Source: Gammaproteobacteria bacterium (lineage in GTDB: Bacteria > Pseudomonadota > Gammaproteobacteria > Arenicellales > Poriferihabitantaceae). From it: a stretch of 34,599 bases of DNA. Shown here piece by piece: positions 17,909-27,088 of the stretch (positions within the stretch are counted from its first letter, which is position 1; each line of letters opens with the position of its first letter). The notes below the pieces were generated by a model, which worked only from the letters and a program-made list of their open reading frames with translations, searched no databases and was not told where the DNA came from. The stretch covers positions 1 to 34,599 of the forward strand of contig JAPOSW010000047.1 of the NCBI GenBank assembly GCA_026709505.1, written 5' to 3'. Made by a program: the position numbers and the translations under genes.

Positions 17909-17937
17909 AAGCTAATGACTGCTTTACAAGCAGTCAA
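17909..17937 (-). promoter_or_regulatory. Candidate promoter of the methyltransferase operon containing a 9+3+9 bp dyad
   Basis: On the minus strand TTGACT (17937-17932) and TAGCTT (17914-17909) are 17 bases apart. A perfect inverted repeat, TGACTGCTT / AAGCAGTCA with a 3-base centre, occupies 17916-17936, filling the spacer. This geometry is typical of an operator. The -10 match is weak and would put the transcription start about five bases before ATG 17897. The dyad could instead be a hairpin. Confidence 0.5.
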
Positions 17938-18974
17938 TTTGAAGAATGTCGTGTGATGAAGCATTGCCGATATAAGCAGAATGGCACCCTGAGAAATGGC
18001 AACCACAGTGCTAAATTAATCACGGCTTATCTTAGAATTTTAACACCCCAATTGCACTTCTATAGTGGAATTGGGAGATCATAAGCGAGATATTCCAGCA
18101 ATGCAATAACAGTCCTGGCTTTAATCCGATTGAACCAAAAACTCCTTCCAATCGGCAATCACGGGGATTATTGAGTATGGTTCCAGGCATCAGATAACAG
18201 AACAGTCTTCCAAAAACTGGATTGACTGTTGCGGTTTCAACTGCGGTAATGATTTTACGGCTGCGGCAGACACTGCCTTGTCTACTATGGGTTTATCCCA
18301 ACAGAGACACGAAAAGTCCCATAGGGTTTCCGATTTGGTTGCTTGGATGGAAGCCGATGAAGAAACCTTTAGTGGTTACCGCGGATACCGCAACAGCCGC
18401 CGAAAGACTGACTGGGGAAACACGGTCAGCACTCGAGCGACTGAGAACCGACATGGTCAGACGGGACAATATATTGATTGTTGCGATCCCAGGCGGCCAT
18501 GCCGGTTGCGGCGCAGTGCACAGTCCAGAACGACCATTGTGTCCGGCATGCCCTCCTGGTGTTTTTTCGCTCTTGGAGGCGCCGATCACGCTGTCCAGCG
18601 TTTCGCTGACGGCAATGTCCTTGCCTGCAAGGTTCGGAAGGGTTTCGATGTTCTGTGTCATGGGGTATTCCTCTTTGCAAGTTGTTAGGGGTACAGATTC
18701 GGGTATCGGCTGGGCGTTTTCTGCTATGATTTCCGATAACTGTTTTTTGCAGGCGGTTCCCCAATTCCACCGCCAATTCCACTATGATGCACAACATCCC
18801 AGTCAGCGGAGAAGGAGGTGTGCATCGCAAACCGCAATGTGTTCCGGCAATGGCCTGGATCGGATTTTGATATTGCAGAAATTTAAGAGATATAATCAGT
18901 CCCGAGTTCAATACCAGAATGCGCTTGAGAGGCCTGTGCTGCCGGCCTGGCGGTGCTGACTATGCAACAATGCC
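17938..18974. other. Unassigned ~1 kb region between the operon and the MotA-like gene
   Basis: Several overlapping frames are open on both strands (plus 18222-18959, minus 18426-18911), but none gives a protein I recognise and they exclude each other. A hairpin with arms CCCAATT...AATTGGG and an inner CACT/AGTG stem lies at 18047-18075. The best coding candidate is the minus-strand frame at 18293-18661, listed separately. No tRNA or other RNA gene was seen. Confidence 0.4.
18293..18661 (-). CDS. Possible small protein, unknown
   Basis: This 122-codon frame begins with ATG 18661 behind a good ribosome site (AGAGGAA, about seven bases upstream). Its first 65 residues ('MTQNIETLPNLAGKDIAVSE' onward) look more protein-like than the rest; the C-terminal half is Ser/Val-rich and overlaps open frames on the other strand. 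It could be the start of a gene later frameshifted. I recognise no family and give it low weight. Confidence 0.25.
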   Translation of the reverse strand: MTQNIETLPNLAGKDIAVSETLDSVIGASKSEKTPGGHAGHNGRSGLCTAPQPAWPPGIATINILSRLTMSVLSRSSADRVSPVSLSAAVAVSAVTTKGFFIGFHPSNQIGNPMGLFVSLLG

Positions 18975-20003
18975 ATGAATAGCCAAAACCAGACACGCTC
19001 TATCCTGATCAGGATGCCCATCCTTCTCGCCCTGCTCATTGCAGTTTGCTACTGGCAGCGGGATATCCTGTTCCAAATCTACGTCGAAAACCAGGTCAAT
19101 GCAGTGGGCATGGTGGTCAATGCCGGGATTTTCGTACTGTTCATGGGCGGCTTGCTGCAACTGGCTTTCCGATTTTTCGAATACCATGCACAAGAGCAGG
19201 ACCTCCGGCTTTTTGAAGAGAATGTCAGATTGGGCAGAGAGGCCTTGATGGGCATTCGCAAGGACAGCATGATAGCCACCCGTTTCCGGATTCTCAACAA
19301 GGCTGTCCAGGACGAGCTGGAGATTAACCAGAGCGCCTTGGCCGCGACATTGCTTGCTGAACAGTCAAGCCGCAACAGCTTTCTGAAATTCATCCACAAC
19401 GTCCTGATCCTGACGGGGGTTTTCGGAACCATAATCTCGCTGTCCCTATCCCTGATTGGAGCGTCTGAACTTCTCCAGATAGACAGCACGGTCGGCGACG
19501 CAGTAGAGCGTTCCGCCGCTCAGGAATCAAGTCTAGGCATCATGATTTATGGCATGTCGACGGCGTTGTCGACAACCCTGACAGCGATCGTTGCTTACCT
19601 GTTTTTTGGGTACTTCTTCATCAAGCTGACGGATATACAGACCTATCTGATCAGCAAGCTGGAACAAATAACCGCGATTGTCATGGTACCTCAGATGATC
19701 CCGCATGGTGTTCAAAAACCTAAATCCGTTGACGAACAAGTGCTGATCAACGAGTTGGATGAGTCCAGAAAGCAGCACCGGGATGCTGCTGACAGACTGC
19801 ACGCAACAGTACATGAGCTGTCCAAGCAGGTGATGGATACCGAAACGAATCAAAAGCAGTTGGATCAACTGATGGCCATGCAAAAACTCATTCAGATCAA
19901 TAGCCATCACGTTGAACAGAACAGCGAGCGGCTCGACAAGGTGATCGATCTGCTGCAGGAGGGATTCCGAATCGGGTCAACCCATCGACATTCGGATGAC
20001 TGA
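18975..20003 (+). CDS. MotA/TolQ/ExbB-family proton channel subunit
   Basis: The 342-residue membrane protein has four likely transmembrane segments. They are about residues 14-28 ('PILLALLIAVCYW'), 44-65 ('GMVVNAGIFVLFMGGLLQLAF'), 138-160 and 195-218. The last two carry the MotA/TolQ/ExbB core ('GVFGTIISLSLSLIGA' and 'GMSTALSTTLTAIVAYLFF'). The loop between segments 2 and 3 is cytoplasmic and helical. After the last segment comes a tail of about 120 residues, rich in Gln/Asp/Lys and probably coiled-coil. Such proteins form pentameric stators that use the proton gradient to turn a partner. The partner is the next gene, which overlaps by 8 bases. The tail is far shorter than that of Zorya ZorA. 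No clear ribosome site precedes ATG 18975; Met14 is an alternative. Confidence 0.85.
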   Translation: MNSQNQTRSILIRMPILLALLIAVCYWQRDILFQIYVENQVNAVGMVVNAGIFVLFMGGLLQLAFRFFEYHAQEQDLRLFEENVRLGREALMGIRKDSMIATRFRILNKAVQDELEINQSALAATLLAEQSSRNSFLKFIHNVLILTGVFGTIISLSLSLIGASELLQIDSTVGDAVERSAAQESSLGIMIYGMSTALSTTLTAIVAYLFFGYFFIKLTDIQTYLISKLEQITAIVMVPQMIPHGVQKPKSVDEQVLINELDESRKQHRDAADRLHATVHELSKQVMDTETNQKQLDQLMAMQKLIQINSHHVEQNSERLDKVIDLLQEGFRIGSTHRHSDD

Positions 20004-21216
20004 ACATTCCGGCTTTCCAGATATCCGCATCGGACATACGACTCGCGGAATTGGAGATGAGGGCGTCTGGCCCTCTTTTACCGATATCATGGCAGTCATC
20101 GTCATGATCTTCCTGATGGCTCTGGCCGTCATCATGGTCCAAAAACTTGATCTGTCCAGAGAGCTGGTCGTAACCCAGTCCAATCAGCAGGAAGCCGAGA
20201 GATCTCGGGACATCTTCCAGACGCAATTCGAGCAGATGCGTATTGAGCGAGACCTCCAGGAACGGGAAATACGTGCACAGCAGTCCCAGCTGGAAGGACT
20301 CAAGTCTGAGATCGGAAGCCTTGAATCGACGCGCGATCAGCTGGAAAACACCCTCCGGCAAATTGCCCTGGACAAAGCGCAGGCAGAACTCCAGATTGCG
20401 AGGCTGCTTGAAATTGAACAGGAGCTCGAACAAAGCAACCTAGAGGCAGAAAACAGGATCAGGCAGTTCCTGGCCGCCGAAGAACTATCCCAGGAGAAAG
20501 TTGAATCGCTGATTTCCCAAAATCAGAAGCTATTGGGGCAGATAACCGGGCTGGAGCGGCAATTGTCGGATTTGGAACTGGCATCCGTGGAAAGCATTCA
20601 ATCACTGACAGAACAGCGATCGGATCTTGAAGAGAAACTCGATACCGTGACCTTGCAGTTGGTTAGCGTACAACAGTTACTGGATCAATCCGCGCTGACA
20701 AATCAGGAGCTGGAATCCGAAATCAGCAGAAATTTGGCAGCCCGGCAACGCCAGGCAGAAGAATACCGGATAACTGCCGAACAGATGGAAGCACTGGAAA
20801 ACCTGATCAGGCTCATGGAGCTCAAGATCGTTGATCTCGAAGAAGAAGCAGGCACCTCAAAACAGCAGTTCAGAACCCTGCAAGAGGAATACGAGCTTCT
20901 CGATGATAAATATCAAGACCTGGTTCGACCAGCACGAAGCGAGGCCGGAAAACAGGTGGCAACAGTTTTTTTTGATAAAATCGGCGGCGAATTGAACTAC
21001 CGGATTCGCGAGCCGGGACAGGATGACGTCAGAACGGTTGGCCTGGCTGACCTGAATGGAGTCCTGCAAGGCCTGAAAGATCAACTGGGGCAGGAACTGT
21101 ATGTAAGGATCGTGATTCCCGAAAACAGCGTCCTGTCCCACCGCGAAGCCTGGTTGTTTACCGATAACATGCTGAGACAATACGACTATTACTATCAGCC
21201 AGAAGCACGGCCGTAA
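19996..21216 (+). CDS. MotB/ExbD-like membrane-anchored coiled-coil protein
   Basis: The 406-residue protein has a short cytoplasmic N-terminus and then a single membrane helix at about residues 30-48 ('DIMAVIVMIFLMALAVIM'). It opens with Asp30, where MotB, ExbD and TolR carry their proton-accepting Asp. A very long Gln/Glu/Leu-rich coiled coil follows (about 55-310). The last 95 residues form a compact alpha/beta domain containing 'VATVFFDKIGG' and 'LYVRIVIPENS'. I do not see the OmpA-like peptidoglycan-binding motifs of MotB or ZorB, so the C-terminal domain is an unknown tip. It overlaps the channel gene by 8 bases and ends 26 bases before mnmG, so it may be co-transcribed with both. Confidence 0.8.
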   Translation: MTEHSGFPDIRIGHTTRGIGDEGVWPSFTDIMAVIVMIFLMALAVIMVQKLDLSRELVVTQSNQQEAERSRDIFQTQFEQMRIERDLQEREIRAQQSQLEGLKSEIGSLESTRDQLENTLRQIALDKAQAELQIARLLEIEQELEQSNLEAENRIRQFLAAEELSQEKVESLISQNQKLLGQITGLERQLSDLELASVESIQSLTEQRSDLEEKLDTVTLQLVSVQQLLDQSALTNQELESEISRNLAARQRQAEEYRITAEQMEALENLIRLMELKIVDLEEEAGTSKQQFRTLQEEYELLDDKYQDLVRPARSEAGKQVATVFFDKIGGELNYRIREPGQDDVRTVGLADLNGVLQGLKDQLGQELYVRIVIPENSVLSHREAWLFTDNMLRQYDYYYQPEARP

Positions 21217-21242
21217 TTCGTAATCGGGCATCTTAAAGAACC

Positions 21243-23120
21243 ATGAATTTTTCCGAGCAGTTCGACGTGATCGTGATTGGCGCGGGACATGCCGGCATCG
21301 AGGCAGCACTCGCATCGGCCCGCATGGGCTCCAGTACCCTGCTGATCACTCACAACATCGAGACCATTGGCCAGATGTCCTGCAATCCGGCAATAGGAGG
21401 CATTGGCAAGGGGCATATCGTCAAGGAAATCGATGCCCTGGGTGGAATCATGGCAACCGCGATTGATCGTGCGGGAATTCATTTCAGAATCCTGAATTCA
21501 AGGAAGGGGCCGGCAGTGCGGGCAACCCGGGCTCAAGCTGATCGTGCACTGTACAGGATGGCAATCAGGCAGGCAGTCGACCATCAGCCCAACCTGTCAG
21601 TATTTCAGCAGTCCGTTGATGACCTGCTGATTTCCAACGGTCGAGTAAACGGAGTCCGAACTCAACTCGGCATTCAGGCCCACGCAAAATGCGTGGTGCT
21701 GACGGCCGGAACCTTTTTGAATGGCAGGATTTTTGTCGGCATGGAGCAAAGCCAGGGGGGCCGGGCCGGGGATCCGCCTTCTGTTGCACTGGCTGAAAGA
21801 CTGCGTGAATTGCCGTTTGCGGTAGAGCGCCTGAAAACGGGCACGCCTCCGAGAATAGATGGCAAAACCATTGATTACGCAACCCTTGAGCAACAGCCGG
21901 GAGAGAATCCGGTCCCAGTATTCTCATGTCTGGGCAAGCCTGAAGATCATCCAGCACAGGTGACCTGCCATATAGCGCACACCAATCCGGCTACCCATGA
22001 CATCATCCAATCGGCCTTGCATCAATCGCCAATGTATGGAGGCATGATCAAGGGGACCGGTCCTCGATACTGCCCCTCAATCGAAGACAAGGTAGTTCGA
22101 TTCGCGGAAAAATCGACTCACCAGATTTTCATTGAGCCCGAAGGCTTGAACACTACGGAGGTCTACCCCAACGGCATCTCGACAAGCTTGCCATTCGAAA
22201 CGCAAGTGGGGTTTGTCCGTTCGATCAAGGGTTTTGAAAATGCAAGGATCACGCGACCGGGCTATGCTATCGAATATGACTATTTCGACCCGAGAGGGCT
22301 GAAGAGTTCGCTTGAGACAAAATGTGTCGAAGGATTGTTCTTCGCAGGCCAGATTAATGGCACGACCGGCTATGAGGAAGCGGCTGGACAGGGGCTGATT
22401 GCAGGCTTGAATGCGGCCAGAAAAATTCAGGAGCTTGAACCTTGGTGTCCAGCACGCAATGAAGCCTACATCGGCGTGATGATAGACGATCTGATCACGC
22501 AGGGCACTTTGGAACCCTACCGAATGTTCACCTCGCGTGCCGAATACCGGCTGCAGCTGCGCGAGGACAATGCTGATTTGCGCCTGACCGAAAAAGGTCA
22601 TGAACTGGGTCTGGTAGATGCCTCGAGAATGAGGATATTCTCGAATAAGCGTGATTGTCTCCATCGGGAAATGGATCGGTTGAAGAACCTGCAGGTGAAG
22701 CCCGACGAAGTACAGGACGTGTTTGCGGACAAGTTCGGTCAACCCCTGCTCCGCGAGACCAGCCTGTTCGATTTGCTGCGCAGGCCTGAGATCAACTATC
22801 AGGACTTGGTCGGGATCACGGGCCTGGAATCACCGTTGGAGGATGCGGAGATTGAAAAGCAACTGGAAATACAGGCTCGCTATGAGGGCTACATTGAACG
22901 TCAGGCCTCTGCAATCGAACGCCTTGAGAAAAGCCACGGCCAGGGGATACCACAAGGCATGGATTTTTCCGAGGTGCACGGCCTGTCAGCCGAGGCTACC
23001 GAAAAACTGAATCAGGTTCGTCCCGAAACGATCGGCCAGGCCAGCCGGATTCCGGGCATCACCCCGGCAGCCATTACGCTGTTGCTGGTTCATCTTGGCA
23101 GGCTTTCCGAAGCCGCATGA
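21243..23120 (+). CDS. mnmG: MnmG (GidA), tRNA uridine-5-carboxymethylaminomethyl modification flavoenzyme
   Basis: MnmG is the FAD-dependent partner of MnmE. The 625-residue length is standard. The FAD-binding motif '[19 protein letters not shown]' is at residues 12-30, '[22 protein letters not shown]' follows with the conserved Cys, then '[17 protein letters not shown]', 'TGTPPRIDG', 'FEPEGL'-type '[15 protein letters not shown]' and '[16 protein letters not shown]'. The C-terminal helical domain is complete to '[19 protein letters not shown]'. It is separated from mnmE by the accessory block, and rsmG, which often follows it, is not present; a convergent gor gene is found instead. Confidence 0.97.
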   Translation: MNFSEQFDVIVIGAGHAGIEAALASARMGSSTLLITHNIETIGQMSCNPAIGGIGKGHIVKEIDALGGIMATAIDRAGIHFRILNSRKGPAVRATRAQADRALYRMAIRQAVDHQPNLSVFQQSVDDLLISNGRVNGVRTQLGIQAHAKCVVLTAGTFLNGRIFVGMEQSQGGRAGDPPSVALAERLRELPFAVERLKTGTPPRIDGKTIDYATLEQQPGENPVPVFSCLGKPEDHPAQVTCHIAHTNPATHDIIQSALHQSPMYGGMIKGTGPRYCPSIEDKVVRFAEKSTHQIFIEPEGLNTTEVYPNGISTSLPFETQVGFVRSIKGFENARITRPGYAIEYDYFDPRGLKSSLETKCVEGLFFAGQINGTTGYEEAAGQGLIAGLNAARKIQELEPWCPARNEAYIGVMIDDLITQGTLEPYRMFTSRAEYRLQLREDNADLRLTEKGHELGLVDASRMRIFSNKRDCLHREMDRLKNLQVKPDEVQDVFADKFGQPLLRETSLFDLLRRPEINYQDLVGITGLESPLEDAEIEKQLEIQARYEGYIERQASAIERLEKSHGQGIPQGMDFSEVHGLSAEATEKLNQVRPETIGQASRIPGITPAAITLLLVHLGRLSEAA

Positions 23121-23140
23121 TTGCCCCTGCCCTTGCCCAA

Positions 23141-24496
23141 TCAGGATCTCAGGGTAACGAGCTCCTCTGCCGCAGTCGGGTGAATGGCAACTGTATTGTC
23201 GAAGTCTGACTTGGTAGCGCCCATCTTGACGGCAACGGCAAATCCCTGAATCATTTCATCAGCCCCCCGTCCTGCAACATGGCAGCCCACGACCCGCTCT
23301 TCCGGACCCTGGACGACAAGCTTGACGAGAGTTCGCGGCTTGTGCTCGCAAGGTGCAAAAAACATGTCAACGAAGGTGTTTCGATACACCTTGATTGAAT
23401 CCTTGCCAAAGCGGTCCACTGCAGCTGCTTCGGTCAAGCCCACAGTACCCACGGGCGGGTGCGAAAATACCACCGTCGGAATGTTGGAATAATCCAGTCT
23501 GGCCTTTTCGCGGCCGCCGAAAATCCGGTCGGAGAGCTTGCGGCCGGCCGCGATGGCAACGGGAGTCAACTGGGCTCGGTGGGTGATATCACCCACCGCA
23601 TAAATTCCGCCTTGAGCGGTATTCTGAAACTCATCGGTATCAATGAACCCCCGCTCATTGGTGCTTAATCCGGCATTTTCGAGATTGAGGCACTGGGTAT
23701 TGGGATGCCGTCCGATGGCCCAAATTACGCAGTCGAACCCGCCTCTGGTATTGCCTTCGGTATCTTCGTATTCAATGTTGCCGGGCTGGCCGCCCAGTCT
23801 GGCAAGAGAAATGTTTCGGATGACTTCAATTCCGCCTTCTTCCATTTGCTCGAGAACGATCTGCTGCAAGTCTGCATCAAACGCTCCCAGCAACCGGTTT
23901 TTACGCAGAGCCATGGTGACATGGCTGCCAAGTCCATGCATGAGTCCGGCGAGCTCTGTCGCAATGTAGCCAGAACCGACCACCAGCAGGTTGGACGGCT
24001 GCTCTTCCAGTGCGAAAAAGCCGTTGCTGTCAATGCCCAGCTCGACGCCTTCAATCACTGGATTGGAAGGTTGACCGCCTGTGGAAATCAGGATATGGCC
24101 AGCTGAGTAACGCTCTTGATTGACTGCAACACAATTGGATGAGACAAAGTGTGCAAGGCCTTGCTTGACGCTCACCCCGGATTTTTCAAGATTGCGGGCA
24201 TAGATTCCGTTCAATCTCTGTATGTAGGCGTCTCTGGATGACTTGAGTACATGCCAGTCAAGATGAACTGATGAGACCGGCATTCCATATTGATGGGCAA
24301 GGTGGATGGTTTCATGAATTTGCGAAGCCGACCACATCACTTTTTTCGGGACACAGCCGACATTTACACAAGTGCCTCCAAGATGGCTGTTTTCGATGAG
24401 CAGGACACTGGCGCCGTGCTCGGCCGCCCTGCGTGCCGAGGCGATGCCGCCGCTGCCGCCGCCGATAACAATATAATCATAGTTCTTGATCTTCAT
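23141..24496 (-). CDS. gor: Glutathione-disulfide reductase
   Basis: Gor reduces oxidised glutathione with NADPH and keeps the cytoplasmic thiol pool reduced. The 451-residue protein shows the FAD motif '[16 protein letters not shown]', the redox-active disulfide '[13 protein letters not shown]' at about residues 40-52, an NADPH-binding Rossmann segment ('[16 protein letters not shown]' region), 'YAVGDIT' for FAD, and the C-terminal active-site His-Glu 'HPTAAEE'. The pattern at the NADPH site followed by 'ALRKNRLL' suits glutathione reductase better than lipoamide dehydrogenase. It converges with mnmG, 20 bases apart. Confidence 0.92.
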   Translation of the reverse strand: MKIKNYDYIVIGGGSGGIASARRAAEHGASVLLIENSHLGGTCVNVGCVPKKVMWSASQIHETIHLAHQYGMPVSSVHLDWHVLKSSRDAYIQRLNGIYARNLEKSGVSVKQGLAHFVSSNCVAVNQERYSAGHILISTGGQPSNPVIEGVELGIDSNGFFALEEQPSNLLVVGSGYIATELAGLMHGLGSHVTMALRKNRLLGAFDADLQQIVLEQMEEGGIEVIRNISLARLGGQPGNIEYEDTEGNTRGGFDCVIWAIGRHPNTQCLNLENAGLSTNERGFIDTDEFQNTAQGGIYAVGDITHRAQLTPVAIAAGRKLSDRIFGGREKARLDYSNIPTVVFSHPPVGTVGLTEAAAVDRFGKDSIKVYRNTFVDMFFAPCEHKPRTLVKLVVQGPEERVVGCHVAGRGADEMIQGFAVAVKMGATKSDFDNTVAIHPTAAEELVTLRS

Positions 24497-25039
24497 TCGA
24501 TATCCCGGGAAGGTTCATTAGCCTGGGTCATGACGGATGCTGCCAGTTCTGTATTCCTGGCTGATGATTGCGATGATGGCCCATGTCGATTTCGCACATG
24601 CTGGAAGTATAGCGGCTCGCTCGACAGTAAAGATGACGATTTGCCAGTAAAGTGCAGTGATCAGCAGGTGTTGCAGTTCTCATGATGTCAATACCGTGAC
24701 CAGGGCAACAAGGATTCCTGTCAATGAGCAGCGTCAGAAAACGAAGTTGCTGTGCAGTCCATTGCGAATGCGATTTTCGGGCTTCATGCTGTCTGGCCTC
24801 GACATATTCGGATAAGGCGAATTGACCGCAATGCAGGGGTTCATAGCGGTCGACCTGGAATTGAATCTGCTGCAACGGCCAATACAGGACAGGACACGGC
24901 CTGGTTTTATGTCTGGCAAATCTGGCGTCGCTTGAGGTTATAATGAGCTGACTGTTCCGACCGGGGAACGAAAACATGGTTTCGAAGCATCCTGACCAAA
25001 TGCAGGTGACCAGCCGAAATTAGCCGCACGCATGGTCGA
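24497..25039. other. Intergenic region between gor and the nitroreductase gene
   Basis: No protein-coding frame here looks real, and I see no tRNA. A TATAAT hexamer occurs at 24939-24944, reading toward the nitroreductase gene, but no convincing -35 box stands 16-18 bases upstream. Confidence 0.5.
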
Positions 25040-25834
25040 TTGGAGACTTTGATTCGCCCTGTCAGACAACATCAAGACCCAATTAGTCCCTTGTCAATAA
25101 AACAAGTCATTGCATCCAGAAAAACCAGCAAGGTCTTGGCCAAGTCACCGTTAGAGGCTGATTTAGACCGGGCTCTCCTGGAGTCCTTGGTGAATGCAGC
25201 AGCCTACGCGCCGTTTCACTACATGGCTGCCAATCACCATCGTGAAAAGCTTCCCGACAAGGCTCCGGAACCATGGCGCATTTACATTCTGGACCGTTCA
25301 ATCTGCCGGGAAGTCAGAAAGTGGCTGATCGGCCGCAACGACAAGACGAAAATACCCGAAATGCTGGCCGCTGCGGATATGCTCTTGCAGATAACGTGGT
25401 GTCCAACCGTAGAGGACGGAGCTGCCGAAAGTAATCCGTTCGGCGGTTTTGATGCAACCCAGACCAACATGGAACATATCGCCGCGACTTCGGCAGCGAT
25501 TCAAAACATCATTCTGGTTGCCACTGAACAAGAAATCCCGAGCTACTGGTCAAGCGGAGGAGCATTGCGGGACAAGGAAGCCTTCGAGCTGCTGAATATC
25601 CCCCATGACGAAATTTTACTGGGGGCTGTACTCTTTTTCCCAAAAGATGTCGATCAGAATCGGAATGTGAACGTTTTTCCAGGGAAAATGCGCGAACGCC
25701 GCAGCTTTGGCCGAACCTGGTGTCGGTCGGTCGAAAAGCTGAATTTGGGTGCCGAAAGCAGCACCCCAACCGCTCTTAAAGTCGATGCAATCGTACGCAT
25801 GGGGCGAAACTCAAAAACTCCATTGAAATACTAA
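25040..25834 (+). CDS. Nitroreductase-family FMN oxidoreductase
   Basis: The 264-residue product has the nitroreductase-fold pattern: 'VIASRKTSKVL' near residue 25, 'LESLVNAAAYAPFHY' near 48-62, a central hydrophobic 'AAADMLLQITW', 'ATSAAIQNIILVATEQEIPSYWSSG' (seen in halves) and a closing 'LLGAVLFFPK'. Such enzymes use FMN and NAD(P)H to reduce nitro compounds, quinones or other substrates; the true substrate is unknown. No ATG is available near the N-terminus; TTG 25040 or a TTG about 17 codons later are the possible starts. Its stop lies 3 bases before the carbamoylase start, so the two probably form an operon. Confidence 0.8.
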   Translation: METLIRPVRQHQDPISPLSIKQVIASRKTSKVLAKSPLEADLDRALLESLVNAAAYAPFHYMAANHHREKLPDKAPEPWRIYILDRSICREVRKWLIGRNDKTKIPEMLAAADMLLQITWCPTVEDGAAESNPFGGFDATQTNMEHIAATSAAIQNIILVATEQEIPSYWSSGGALRDKEAFELLNIPHDEILLGAVLFFPKDVDQNRNVNVFPGKMRERRSFGRTWCRSVEKLNLGAESSTPTALKVDAIVRMGRNSKTPLKY

Positions 25835-25837
25835 AAA

Positions 25838-27088
25838 ATGATTCAATCCATCAAGCACCTTCGGGTCAACGGGGACCGGCTCTGGAACAGCATCATGGCG
25901 ATCGCTGAAATTGGCCCGGGCCAACATGGGGGGTCAAGCCGTCTTGCCCTGACCGAACAAGACCGTCAGGCCAGGGATCTGTTTGTCGAATGGTGCCAGG
26001 CCGAATCCTGTTCGATATCGGTGGATGACATGGGCAACATCTTTGCGCGAAGATCCGGAACCGATATCGCCAAGCCCCCAATTTGTGCGGGCAGTCATCT
26101 TGACACCCAGCCACACGGGGGGCGCTTTGATGGAATTTACGGCGTGCTGGCTGCCTTGGAAGTGGTTCGCACGTTGAATGAAAATGCCATCAAGACCAAG
26201 GCGCCGATCGAGATCGTGGACTGGACCAATGAGGAAGGTTCGAGGTTTGCCCCGGCCATGATTGCATCAGGCGTATACTCGGGTCTCTTCAGCAAGCAGT
26301 ATGCGTGGTCGCAACAGGATTCGGCAGGTATCAGCTTGCATGATGCGCTCAAGGGCATTGGCTATCTGGGCCAGGAGCCATGCGGGGAACGTCAACTGGG
26401 TGCTTTGTTTGAAGCCCATATCGAACAGGGGCCGATCCTCGAGAAAGCGGAAGACCAAATCGGAATCGTGACCGGCGGGCAGGGCGTCAAGTGGTTTGAT
26501 GTCACAGTATCGGGCCAGGACTCCCATTCGGGGACTACGCCAATGTCAAACCGCAAGGATGCCTTGCTGGCAGCTTCCGAGATTGTGGGCATGCTCAATC
26601 GGCTTGCGCTTGACCATTCACCCCATGCACTCGCTACAGTCGGATGCCTGGATGTCTCGCCCGGTTCCCGAAATACCATACCGGGATCGGTATGCTTTTC
26701 TGTCGATCTCCGCCATCCTGAGGATGATGAACTCGATAAGCTGGAGCAAGCCATGAGGAAAAGTCTTGACAATGTCTCCAGGAAGCATGACATGGATATT
26801 CACCTTGATCCCATCTGGCACAATCCGCCGGTCAGGTTTGACCCAGAATGCATTGATGCCGTCTGCCAGGCGACAGAGCAATTGGGCCTAAAGGCCCAGA
26901 AAATGATTTCGGGCGCAGGACACGATGCCTGCCAGGTTTGCCGGGTCTTGCCGACAGCCATGATTTTTGTGCCCTGTCTGGATGGGTTGAGCCACAACGA
27001 GGCCGAGTATGCAACACCTGAAGACCTGGAGGCAGGCTGCAATGTGTTGCTGCATGCAATGCTGAAGGTGGCAGGCGTTGATGCATAG
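25838..27088 (+). CDS. M20-family Zn hydrolase, N-carbamoyl-L-amino-acid hydrolase/allantoate amidohydrolase type
   Basis: These enzymes cleave N-carbamoyl groups from amino acids or ureido compounds using two metal ions. The 416-residue length fits. Metal ligands are visible in order: His in 'GSHLDTQPHGG', Asp in 'GRFDGIYGVLAALE', Glu pair in 'TNEEGSRF', His in 'EAHIEQGP' and His in 'LSHNEAEY' near the end. 'GQDSHSGTTPM' is the dimerisation-domain hallmark of this subfamily. The exact substrate (carbamoyl amino acid, allantoate, ureidoglycine or beta-ureidopropionate) cannot be fixed from sequence, and no hydantoinase gene is nearby. It follows the nitroreductase by 3 bases. Confidence 0.9.
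   Translation: MIQSIKHLRVNGDRLWNSIMAIAEIGPGQHGGSSRLALTEQDRQARDLFVEWCQAESCSISVDDMGNIFARRSGTDIAKPPICAGSHLDTQPHGGRFDGIYGVLAALEVVRTLNENAIKTKAPIEIVDWTNEEGSRFAPAMIASGVYSGLFSKQYAWSQQDSAGISLHDALKGIGYLGQEPCGERQLGALFEAHIEQGPILEKAEDQIGIVTGGQGVKWFDVTVSGQDSHSGTTPMSNRKDALLAASEIVGMLNRLALDHSPHALATVGCLDVSPGSRNTIPGSVCFSVDLRHPEDDELDKLEQAMRKSLDNVSRKHDMDIHLDPIWHNPPVRFDPECIDAVCQATEQLGLKAQKMISGAGHDACQVCRVLPTAMIFVPCLDGLSHNEAEYATPEDLEAGCNVLLHAMLKVAGVDA

Noticed and set aside
18222..18959. Long open frame (245 codons) on the plus strand
   Set aside because: It is overlapped by equally long frames on both strands, has an odd residue mix, no ribosome site and no recognisable family.
18975..21216. Calling the membrane pair Zorya ZorA/ZorB outright
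   Set aside because: The A-subunit tail is too short, the B subunit lacks visible OmpA motifs, and no ZorC/D/E/F/G-like gene is adjacent.
24528..24977. 149-codon minus-strand frame upstream of the nitroreductase gene
   Set aside because: It is rich in His, Arg and Cys, shows no motif, and has no convincing start signal.
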